From positions 1 to 12,725 of the forward strand of contig JAZSRJ010000036.1 in the NCBI GenBank assembly GCA_045538425.1: a stretch of 12,725 nt of DNA. Direction: 5' to 3'. Made by a program: the position numbers and the translations under genes. Every line of letters begins with the position of its first letter. Position 1 is the first letter of the stretch. The notes below the pieces were generated by a model. The model saw only the letters and a list, made by a program, of their open reading frames with translations. It made no database searches and was not told the DNA's origin. This document shows positions 1 to 5,167 of this stretch, in pieces. The DNA comes from CALVJJ01 sp045538425 (GTDB lineage Bacteria; Bacillota; Clostridia; Christensenellales; UBA1242).

Positions 1-51
1 CTCTGATGGACCACCATTACTTATTATTATTAAAAAATGTTGCAGAAATTG

Positions 52-80
52 TTGACATCTTAATAACAATAAGATATAAT
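52..80 (+). promoter_or_regulatory. Promoter of the tRNA-Asn gene
   Basis: A perfect sigma-A promoter: TTGACA at 52-57, a 17-base spacer, and TATAAT at 75-80. Transcription would start near 87, leaving a leader of about 23 bases before the tRNA at 110. The full consensus match fits a strongly expressed stable RNA. Bases 1-51 are AT-rich and I see no supportable gene in them. Confidence 0.9.
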
Positions 81-109
81 GTAGGAGCATTAAGCAACTA
101 TATTATTAT

Positions 110-184
110 GCCTCAATAGCTCAACGGTGGAGCACTCGGCTGTTAACCGATAGGCTGTAGGTTCGAATCCTACTTGAGGCGCCA
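110..184 (+). tRNA. tRNA-Asn (anticodon GTT)
   Basis: A complete cloverleaf with encoded CCA. The acceptor stem pairs GCCTCAA (110-116) with TTGAGGC (174-180), followed by discriminator G181 and CCA 182-184. The D stem is GCTC/GAGC (119-122/130-133). The anticodon stem around loop CTGTTAA (140-146) carries anticodon GTT at 142-144, reading AAC/AAU (Asn). The T stem GTAGG/CCTAC (157-161/169-173) closes loop TTCGAAT. The outermost anticodon-stem pair (135/151) is a C-T mismatch, the only irregularity. It has its own promoter and terminator. Its 3' end is copied downstream at 531-554, see findings. Confidence 0.97.
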
Positions 185-189
185 AAAAC

Positions 190-213
190 ATCCAGCTACG
201 GCTGGATTTTTTT
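190..213 (+). terminator. Intrinsic terminator of tRNA-Asn (repeat copy 1)
   Basis: The stem ATCCAGC (190-196) / GCTGGAT (201-207) with tetraloop TACG is followed by seven T (207-213). It starts six bases after the tRNA CCA end. The same hairpin recurs at 329-352 and 1819-1842; copies 1 and 2 are identical over 35 bases (183-217 and 322-356). Confidence 0.92.
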
Positions 214-301
214 GTGCCCAAGTAGCAATCTGAGAGAAATGAATAGAAAAATGATGAACGACTAAGCGAAAGGTAGAGTAAAGATATCATGTATACAAAT
301 A

Positions 302-323
302 TACGAAGTATCCTGAAAAAGCA
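302..323 (+). repeat. Possible heavily decayed tRNA-Asn 3' end before terminator copy 2
   Basis: The segment TACGAAGTATCCT followed by GAAAAAGC aligns loosely with the tRNA end TTCGAATCCTACTTGAGGCGCCA if short gaps are allowed. It lies directly before the identical terminator repeat, exactly where the tRNA end lies relative to copy 1. The position supports it more than the sequence does; it could be chance. Confidence 0.3.
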
Positions 324-328
324 AAAAC

Positions 329-352
329 ATCCAGCTACGGCTGGATTTTTTT
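329..352 (+). terminator. Intrinsic terminator, repeat copy 2
   Basis: Stem ATCCAGC (329-335) / GCTGGAT (340-346), loop TACG, then seven T (346-352). It is identical to the tRNA-Asn terminator, including flanks CAAAAAC before and GTGC after. No gene precedes it, so it is probably a duplicated relic and not the working end of a transcript, although it would still stop read-through. Confidence 0.8.
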
Positions 353-390
353 GTGCTCAAACAAAATAGAATATTTTGTACCCAAGTAGC

Positions 391-463
391 GAACTTGAAA
401 AGTTCGGTATGCGGAAGCATATGATTCGAACCGGTGGTTCGGCAATCTAGTTGTCCGGAAGGA
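391..463. other. Cluster of consecutive short hairpins
   Basis: Three perfect hairpins follow one another closely: GAACTT/AAGTTC with loop GAA (391-405), TATGC/GCATA with tetraloop GGAA (408-421), and CGAACC/GGTTCG with loop GGT (427-441). A short fourth one, TCC-GGAA-GGA, lies at 454-463. The patch is richer in G+C than its surroundings. It could be the relic of a structured RNA or of a recombination site, or part of a decayed tRNA-like sequence. No known family is recognised, and no promoter of its own is evident. Confidence 0.4.
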
Positions 464-530
464 ACGAGAAAATAGAGCAGAAATAAATCGATGCGAGTGA
501 GATAGGATGAGAAAGAGTAGTGAAAAGAGA

Positions 531-554
531 GTAGGTATCCTACTTGAGGCGCCA
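531..554 (+). pseudogene. tRNA-Asn 3'-end remnant (att-like repeat)
   Basis: This segment equals the tRNA-Asn bases 157-184 (T arm, acceptor 3' strand, discriminator and CCA) except that the four bases TCGA of the T loop are missing: GTAGGT then ATCCTACTTGAGGCGCCA. The 18-base 3' part is identical to 167-184. No 5' tRNA half is present upstream. A duplicated tRNA 3' end is the classic footprint of tRNA-targeted integration, but partial duplication of the tRNA is an alternative. It is followed by its own, different terminator. Confidence 0.8.
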
Positions 555-560
555 AATCGT

Positions 561-588
561 ATCTCATCTGTAAAGGTGAGATTTTTTT
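561..588 (+). terminator. Intrinsic terminator after the tRNA remnant
   Basis: Stem ATCTCATC (561-568) / GGTGAGAT (575-582), with one T-G wobble and loop TGTAAA, followed by seven T (582-588). It differs from the three ATCCAGC hairpins and sits six bases after the remnant CCA. It may be an original tRNA-locus terminator displaced by insertion. Confidence 0.75.
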
Positions 589-625
589 ATTTTTCACAGA
601 AACCACAAATTTTTAAATTCAAAAG

Positions 626-654
626 TTGAATGTTTATAAAATTTGTGCTAAGAT
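626..654 (+). promoter_or_regulatory. Promoter of the 675-1715 metallopeptidase-like gene
   Basis: TTGAAT (626-631), 17-base spacer, extended -10 TGC-TAAGAT (646-654). The predicted start near 661 gives a leader of only about 14 bases that begins at the Shine-Dalgarno AGAAAGGAG (661-669). Confidence 0.65.
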
Positions 655-674
655 AAATGTAGAAAGGAGTTATT

Positions 675-1715
675 ATGAAAAATTCTAGTCCGTATAAAGA
701 TTTGTCAATTGAAGAAAGAATTACAAGAATGTTGCAAGATGAAGAATTTAGACAATATTGTTTAAAATGCAAAAAAGAGAATTCTCAATTTGATGAAGAC
801 TTTGCCATTGCTGAAAAAATTGCATTTATCGATATTTCAAGTATTGAATTTGATGATACTCAACTTTATCCAACACAAAGATTTTCAATAGATGAAATTA
901 AAAAATATTTAATAGACTTTTATAAACATTTGGATAATCTTTCTAAAAATGACATCTCATTGTTAGATATTGTTAAAAATAACTATAAATATGTAACAAC
1001 AGATAATCATGGAGACAAAACCGCCCGTTCTTATTGTTCAAGTTTTGTGGGGCAAAATGGTGAAAAGAGAAGAGAAATATTTATAAATCCTGAAGGAAAA
1101 ATTGGAGATATCTCAACGGCAATACACGAGATGGGGCATTCTTTAAGTCAAACATTTATTCAGTGCCAAGCCCCAAAAGATAGAAATATGAGTGAAATTG
1201 TGCCTGTTATTTTAGATGTAATATCAAACTGTTATTTATCACAAAATATCCCATCTTTAGAATCTAACTTTAACGCAAATGCAATACATACACAAATTCA
1301 AAATGTTATAAAGGCAAGAGAAGTTTTATTAGATGGTTTGGTTATTAAATTGATGTTAAATGAAATAACATTAGATGAAATTAAATCAAAATATGGTGGC
1401 CTATTCTTGAAAAACACAAATATACTTAAAAGATGTTTAAACAATATTGAAACATATAAATTTACTAATATGTATGAAAAAAGATACCTTATTCCACAAG
1501 CAATTGCTTTAAAAATGGTGGATTTATATAAAACAAATCCTGAAAAGGCGATTGAACTATTTAAAGAAATACTTAAAAATGATTCCAATTGGACGATCGA
1601 AGACGCATTTAAATATTTAAAAATAGAATCAAAAGAAACTCTAATTGATAACTATGTTGAAAATTACGATTCTAGAATGGACGATTTGTTAAACGTTCAA
1701 ACTTTAAGTCTATAA
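675..1715 (+). CDS. HExxH zinc metallopeptidase-like protein
   Basis: This is a 346-residue protein with no signal peptide or membrane segment, so probably cytoplasmic. It carries the zinc motif HEMGH at 151-155 in the context STAIHEMGHSLSQTF. A likely third ligand, E174, lies in SEIVPVILD about 20 residues later, and this layout resembles gluzincins of the M3 oligopeptidase group. It is far shorter than typical M3 enzymes (about 550-700 residues) and lacks most of their N-terminal part, so it is either a minimal relative or a different gluzincin family. The start is supported by AGAAAGGAG five bases upstream. It is very AT-rich, favours TTA Leu codons more than the TTG-rich neighbours, and stands alone between tRNA-Asn 3'-end copies, which suggests acquisition. 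Substrate unknown. The peptidase call is good at motif level, the family is uncertain. Confidence 0.75.
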   Translation: MKNSSPYKDLSIEERITRMLQDEEFRQYCLKCKKENSQFDEDFAIAEKIAFIDISSIEFDDTQLYPTQRFSIDEIKKYLIDFYKHLDNLSKNDISLLDIVKNNYKYVTTDNHGDKTARSYCSSFVGQNGEKRREIFINPEGKIGDISTAIHEMGHSLSQTFIQCQAPKDRNMSEIVPVILDVISNCYLSQNIPSLESNFNANAIHTQIQNVIKAREVLLDGLVIKLMLNEITLDEIKSKYGGLFLKNTNILKRCLNNIETYKFTNMYEKRYLIPQAIALKMVDLYKTNPEKAIELFKEILKNDSNWTIEDAFKYLKIESKETLIDNYVENYDSRMDDLLNVQTLSL

Positions 1716-1818
1716 ATTTCAAACATTTTCCATAACTTCGCAAAGAAATTACAATTTAAATAATAGTTGACATGGACTTAGGCGGATAAAAAACGAAACC
1801 ACTTTGAGACACCAAAAC
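1716..1818 (+). repeat. Decayed tRNA-Asn-locus fragment between two genes
   Basis: Downstream of the peptidase gene, ACGAAACC-ACTTTGAGACACCA (about 1792-1814) resembles the tRNA-Asn end TCGAATCCTACTTGAGGCGCCA, including a terminal CCA, and runs straight into terminator copy 3. AGTTGACAT at 1765-1773 matches the -35 region of the tRNA promoter, but no -10 follows. It may be an internally deleted copy of the whole tRNA locus. The remaining bases show nothing else. Confidence 0.5.
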
Positions 1819-1842
1819 ATCCAGCTACGGCTGGATTTTTTT
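1819..1842 (+). terminator. Intrinsic terminator, repeat copy 3
   Basis: Stem ATCCAGC (1819-1825) / GCTGGAT (1830-1836), loop TACG and seven T (1836-1842). The 32 bases 1814-1845 match 185-216 downstream of the real tRNA exactly. It probably now ends the peptidase transcript. Confidence 0.85.
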
Positions 1843-1858
1843 GTGTGTGTTTAGCAGC

Positions 1859-1887
1859 TAGACATTAATCCTAATTTGTGTTATACT
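1859..1887 (+). promoter_or_regulatory. Promoter of the shikimate-kinase-like gene
   Basis: TAGACA (1859-1864), 17-base spacer, extended -10 TGT-TATACT (1879-1887). Transcription would start near 1894, just before the AGGAG at 1898-1902. Confidence 0.7.
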
Positions 1888-1908
1888 AATAATAGATAGG
1901 AGTAATAT

Positions 1909-2757
1909 ATGGACAAAGTATTTGAAGAATCTATTATACTAATTGGATCGGCTGGTGCTGGAAAATCTTTGTTGTCAAGTCAACTTGCAAAACAAACAGG
2001 ATTGCCACTTATCAATACAGATTTTCTTAGACATTGTCCAATGGATATATCTCAAGTGGAAGAAGATAGAAAACAATGCAAACAATCCATTGCAGAAATG
2101 GAACAGTATTTAGCAAATAATTCACCATCTGTATTATATAATGAAACAAAATTGACGGATTTGAAAAAGAATTTGACTTTTTATGATGCAATTATTGATA
2201 CAAGAAAACTTTTGCCTAATGTTCCTAATTATAAAGCTATGGGATTTGATAAAAATATCAGTCAAGAATTGAAAAGACGTTTTGGAGATATTGCATGGCA
2301 TTTTTATCAAAAACAATTCGAAACAAAATTGTTGCAGGCAATTGTACAACAACTCCGTGTTCCATGCATTATAGAAGTTGGTGGGGGAAGTGCTATATCT
2401 TTGGATAAAGATTATGCTATTCTTGCACAGCAATTTGCCAAAATTGATCAAGCATTGTTTGAAAAATTGATCAATTGGAAGTATATTGGCTTTGACAAAA
2501 TTGCTAATTGCCTAAGAGATTTTGATCATGTAGTCTATTTGGAGTTGCCAAAAGACTATAAAAAGACAATGGAAAAAGCTGGAACTGATCCGCTGAATGA
2601 TCTATTTTTATCTACCAAACAATATGAACAACTAGCGACACATACACTCAGTGTTGAAGGACTTATTCGGGGGAGCATGGTTGACAAAACAAGACTCAAC
2701 GAAATCTTAGATGAACTAATAGAGATGACAGAATTAGAAGATGATATAGATGACTAA
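1909..2757 (+). CDS. Shikimate-kinase-like P-loop kinase, long form
   Basis: The protein has 282 residues. A Walker A loop GSAGAGKS lies at 13-20 after a hydrophobic strand. INTD (35-38) fits the second strand and acidic residue of shikimate kinase, and EVGGGSAI with the GGG at 158-160 matches the glycine-rich shikimate-binding turn. Shikimate kinases are about 170 residues; here some 80-100 extra residues, highly charged, separate INTD from the GGG. The usual FR-x-E motif is not obvious (WHFYQKQFE at 130-138 is in its place). So a true shikimate kinase is doubtful and another small-molecule kinase is possible. The C terminus is acidic (ELEDDIDD). AGGAG six bases upstream supports the start. 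It has its own promoter and stands upstream of the SAM riboswitch, so it is not clearly in the metK unit. Confidence 0.7.
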   Translation: MDKVFEESIILIGSAGAGKSLLSSQLAKQTGLPLINTDFLRHCPMDISQVEEDRKQCKQSIAEMEQYLANNSPSVLYNETKLTDLKKNLTFYDAIIDTRKLLPNVPNYKAMGFDKNISQELKRRFGDIAWHFYQKQFETKLLQAIVQQLRVPCIIEVGGGSAISLDKDYAILAQQFAKIDQALFEKLINWKYIGFDKIANCLRDFDHVVYLELPKDYKKTMEKAGTDPLNDLFLSTKQYEQLATHTLSVEGLIRGSMVDKTRLNEILDELIEMTELEDDIDD

Positions 2758-2775
2758 AAAACTATATCAAATCGT

Positions 2776-2804
2776 TTGTTAGTTACAACAATTTGTGTTA
2801 CACT
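2776..2804 (+). promoter_or_regulatory. Promoter of the SAM riboswitch-metK transcript
   Basis: TTGTTA (2776-2781), 17-base spacer, extended -10 TGT-TACACT (2796-2804). The predicted start near 2811 falls right at the 5' strand of riboswitch stem P1, as expected. Confidence 0.65.
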
Positions 2805-2809
2805 ATAGA

Positions 2810-2938
2810 TATCCATAAAGAGTGTGCGAGGGACAGCCCCGATGACCACACAGCAACCTAGTCAGTGACCAAGGTGCTAAAGGCTGATAGATGGGTGAAA
2901 TTGAACTTTACAACCCATCAGTCGATGGGTTTTTCTTA
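2810..2938 (+). promoter_or_regulatory. SAM-I (S-box) riboswitch with intrinsic terminator
   Basis: The aptamer spans 2810-2897. P1 pairs TATCCAT (2810-2816) with ATGGGTG (2891-2897). P2 (GTGTG/CACAC) contains the kink-turn and core GAGGGAC...GCCCCGATGA. GCAACC and AAGGTGCTAA follow, the hallmark S-box strings. The expression platform is a terminator ACCCATC (2913-2919) / GATGGGT (2924-2930) plus five T. The same GATGGGT occurs at 2890-2896 in the 3' side of P1, so ACCCATC can pair with it as antiterminator when P1 is open. With SAM bound, P1 forms and the terminator shuts off metK, the usual off-switch logic. The 2898-2978 leader contains no other signal except the metK ribosome site. Confidence 0.95.
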
Positions 2939-2978
2939 TATCTCTTTGTGGAAAAACAATAAGCAAAAGGAGAAAAAT

Positions 2979-4070
2979 ATGAAAAAATTAGTAACGAGTG
3001 AGTCTGTCAATATTGGACACCCAGATAAGACTTGCGATACCATTGCAGATGCATTCTTAGATGAGGCATTAAGGGGAGATCCTAATAGCCAAATGGCTGT
3101 AGAATGTGCTATCAAAAACAATAAATTGTTTGTTTATGGAGAAGCAACAACCAAAACTAAAGTGGATTATGAAGGCATTGCTAGACGTATATTAAAAGAT
3201 ATTGGATATACTTGCGATTTTGAGATTGTCAAAGAGTTAAGTGAGCAAAGTCCAGATATCCGTCAAGCTGTTGTGAAAAAAGAATTGTGTGCGAATGATC
3301 AAGGAATGGCTTACGGATATGCTACCAACGAAACAAAAGAATATATGCCATTGCCAATTGTGATTGCGCATCGACTTATGATGCAGTATGAAGCATACAG
3401 ACGAACCACAACAAAGTATTTTGCTGATGCAAAAAGCCAAGTAACAGTAGAATATGAGGATGACCAAATTGTCGCTATCAAAACAATCCTTTTAAGTGTG
3501 AGTCATAGTGAAGAAGTAGATCGTGATACCATACAAAAAGAGATAATGCAATACGTTGTAGAACCGGTGCTAAAGAATTATGAAAAATGGGTTGGTGATG
3601 ATATAGAATACATTATCAATCCAAGTGGAAAGTTTACTATCTGGGGAAGTTTTGGAGATAGTGGATGTGTGGGCAGAAAAATCATTGTAGACACCTATGG
3701 AGGTGTAGGCCGTGTTGGTGGTGGATGTTTTAGTTCGAAAAATGCAACAAAAATAGATCGGTCTGGTGCATACTATGCTAGATATGTTGCAAAGAATATT
3801 GTTGCACAACAATTGGCTGACAAATGTGAAATACAAGTAGCTTATGCTATTGGTCTTAGTCGTCCAATCTCTCTTACAATTGATTGTTTTGGCACTAATC
3901 ATGTAGAAATGGAAGCAATTTATCAGTTTGTAGAAGATCATTTTGATTTTCGCCCATCCAATATGATACAAGAATTAGGTTTGTTGCAACCAATTTATCA
4001 AAAAACGGCTTGTTATGGTCATTTTGGAAGAGAGGAATTCTCTTGGGAAAAATTAAAAAAGGGGAAGTAA
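2979..4070 (+). CDS. metK: S-adenosylmethionine synthetase
   Basis: This enzyme makes SAM from methionine and ATP in the cytoplasm. The protein has 363 residues, slightly short for the family (about 380-400). Recognisable motifs are TSESVNIGHPDK (6-17), DQG (107-109), GDSGCVGRK (226-234), GGGCFSSKNATKIDRS (247-262) and a C-terminal YGHFGR. The catalytic His, Asp, Lys and Arg positions appear kept. The consensus GAGDQG is CANDQG here, and the usual GGPxGD is WGSFGD, so this is a divergent member. The start at 2979 is chosen because AGGAG stands six bases upstream and the family begins exactly there; an in-frame upstream extension to 2865 would run through the riboswitch. Expression is controlled by the SAM-I riboswitch. 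The next gene begins one base after its stop. Confidence 0.95.
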   Translation: MKKLVTSESVNIGHPDKTCDTIADAFLDEALRGDPNSQMAVECAIKNNKLFVYGEATTKTKVDYEGIARRILKDIGYTCDFEIVKELSEQSPDIRQAVVKKELCANDQGMAYGYATNETKEYMPLPIVIAHRLMMQYEAYRRTTTKYFADAKSQVTVEYEDDQIVAIKTILLSVSHSEEVDRDTIQKEIMQYVVEPVLKNYEKWVGDDIEYIINPSGKFTIWGSFGDSGCVGRKIIVDTYGGVGRVGGGCFSSKNATKIDRSGAYYARYVAKNIVAQQLADKCEIQVAYAIGLSRPISLTIDCFGTNHVEMEAIYQFVEDHFDFRPSNMIQELGLLQPIYQKTACYGHFGREEFSWEKLKKGK

Positions 4071-4071
4071 A

Positions 4072-4563
4072 ATGGTATTATATTTGGTGTATCCAGGGTT
4101 AGGAAAAACATTCTCAGCAAAAATGAATCCCAATGTTTTAGAAGTGCAAGTTGGTATGTTTCGAGATGTGAGTCGCTCAGATCTTGGAGATCATTATCCG
4201 GAAAAGCTCAAAGGTGCTAAAAGAGAAGAGGTGCTTAATCCAGATTTTCCAAACAATTTGATTGACTTTTTGAAAAAACAAGAAAATCAGGACAAAATTA
4301 TTGTGATGGCATTAAAACAAAACAATATGCAATTTGCCATTGATCATGGTTATGATATTGCATTTGTGATGCCAACAAAAAACAAATTACGTCAATTAAA
4401 ACAACAATACAAATTACGTGGTAACACGGATGAATATATTGCTAGACAAATCAATATGTATGAGCCAACACTTGAAAAAATCAAACAATATACGTATCCT
4501 ATATTATTTGTAGACGAAGGACAATATCTACTTGATCTAATTAATCTTGGGATTATACAATAA
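4072..4563 (+). CDS. Small P-loop NTPase/kinase-like protein co-transcribed with metK
   Basis: The protein has 163 residues. YPGLGKT at 7-13, after the hydrophobic strand VLYLV, resembles a minimal Walker A loop (usual form GxxGxGKT; the first Gly is replaced). The later strands KIIVMAL (about 75-81) and DIAFVMPTKNKLRQL (95-109), plus a helical C-terminal half, match the general plan of small nucleotide-kinase-like proteins of unknown substrate. No catalytic partner residues can be assigned with confidence. The start follows metK by one base with AGGGGAAG inside the metK end, and a terminator follows the stop directly. It is therefore the last gene of the SAM-controlled operon, which hints at a link to methionine or SAM metabolism, but that is inference from position only. 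Confidence 0.7.
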   Translation: MVLYLVYPGLGKTFSAKMNPNVLEVQVGMFRDVSRSDLGDHYPEKLKGAKREEVLNPDFPNNLIDFLKKQENQDKIIVMALKQNNMQFAIDHGYDIAFVMPTKNKLRQLKQQYKLRGNTDEYIARQINMYEPTLEKIKQYTYPILFVDEGQYLLDLINLGIIQ

Positions 4564-4593
4564 AAAACTCTTTCTTAATGGAAAGAGTTTTTT
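4562..4593. terminator. Bidirectional terminator between convergent units
   Basis: A-tract plus ACTCTTTC (4562-4574) pairs with GAAAGAGT plus T-tract (4581-4593) around loop TTAATG. It serves the metK operon on the + strand and the glycosyltransferase operon on the - strand, whose last stop codon is at 4595-4597. Confidence 0.92.
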
Positions 4594-4594
4594 G

Positions 4595-5167
4595 TTAGGC
4601 TGTGATTGGTTGTTTTTTTGTGGCATATTTTAGTGCAATTTGTAATCGTGGAATGTTGTACCTAAGAATTGCTACAGACATATAGTTGATCACAAAGTTG
4701 CCAATCAAGAGTGGAATCCCAATCGTAAAGATAAGGCCTTGAGGCAAAAAGAAAATAGCAATTGTACCGAAAATAATACCAAGTAGATGTCCTAGATATC
4801 CGCGATTGGATTCCATAATAAACTTTTCTAGGTATTCTATGTTTTTGGGGTGTATTTTATTTTTAGGAAAATGATTGAGAATGCCAAGTTCTAGACTGAT
4901 ATCTTTCCATTTTTTGACTTGTAGCCACTTGTAAAAGTTTTGTTCTGTTTTGGATACTTTATACATCCAGTGATCTACACGAAAGCATTTGTCCGGCAAC
5001 CATTTGCATGCAATGATAGTCATAATTCCAGATATGGCAATTTCAACAACAACACTAACCACAATAGTCAAACAACTAAAAAGTAGAGAGTGGTCACTGC
5101 TTGGGAATACGAGAGTAAGTACCAACATGCTAATGATACAAAGATTAAAGATAAGTATGGTAAGCAT
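4595..5167 (-). CDS. CrtO-type membrane acyltransferase-like protein
   Basis: This is a 190-residue integral membrane protein with about four membrane segments (roughly 2-21, 29-53, 124-142, 145-164). The pattern resembles glycosyl-4,4'-diaponeurosporenoate acyltransferases (CrtO family): a soluble loop with FYKWLQVKKWKD (78-89), then IMESNRGYLGH (117-127), and near the C terminus GNFVINYMSVAILRYNIPRL (156-174), like the family's N...QRYNRPRL ending. E119 and H127 are candidate active-site residues. No carotenoid genes are nearby, so the acyl acceptor is probably another glycolipid. Its ATG overlaps the TAA of the upstream gene (TAATG) with AAGGAG eight bases before, so the two are translationally coupled. 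The family call rests on motif resemblance, the substrate is inference. Confidence 0.65.
   Translation of the reverse strand: MLTILIFNLCIISMLVLTLVFPSSDHSLLFSCLTIVVSVVVEIAISGIMTIIACKWLPDKCFRVDHWMYKVSKTEQNFYKWLQVKKWKDISLELGILNHFPKNKIHPKNIEYLEKFIMESNRGYLGHLLGIIFGTIAIFFLPQGLIFTIGIPLLIGNFVINYMSVAILRYNIPRLQIALKYATKKQPITA

Larger units (their letters stand above)
185..674. other. Gene-free stretch made of repeated tRNA-end and terminator fragments
   Basis: About 490 bases with no protein gene I can support. It holds terminator copies at 190-213 and 329-352, a near-identical 17-base match TTTTGTGCCCAAGTAGC (210-226) versus TTTTGTACCCAAGTAGC (374-390), a cluster of small hairpins (391-463), a tRNA-Asn 3'-end remnant (531-554), a different terminator (561-588) and the promoter of the next gene. 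Purine-rich segments around 228-285 and 478-530 also look loosely alike. Long antisense reading frames across it are artefacts of tRNA and terminator sequence. The layout suggests tandem duplication and decay downstream of the tRNA, or remnants of integrated elements. Confidence 0.6.

Noticed and set aside
90..290. Antisense open frame across tRNA-Asn
   Set aside because: It is the reverse reading of a functional tRNA and its terminator, a common artefact; it has no ribosome site and no protein-like pattern.
185..556. CRISPR-like array from the repeated elements
   Set aside because: The repeats are terminators and tRNA ends of uneven spacing; there is no regular repeat-spacer pattern and no cas gene.
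262..606. 114-residue antisense open frame in the repeat stretch
   Set aside because: It reads backwards through a terminator repeat and a tRNA remnant, with low-complexity composition and no start signals.
1766..1796. TTGACA in front of the kinase gene as a promoter
   Set aside because: No -10 box lies at 16-18 bases; it is better explained as a relic of the tRNA promoter.
2865..2978. Upstream in-frame extension of metK
   Set aside because: The extension would be translated from inside the SAM riboswitch; the family start and a good ribosome site are at 2979.
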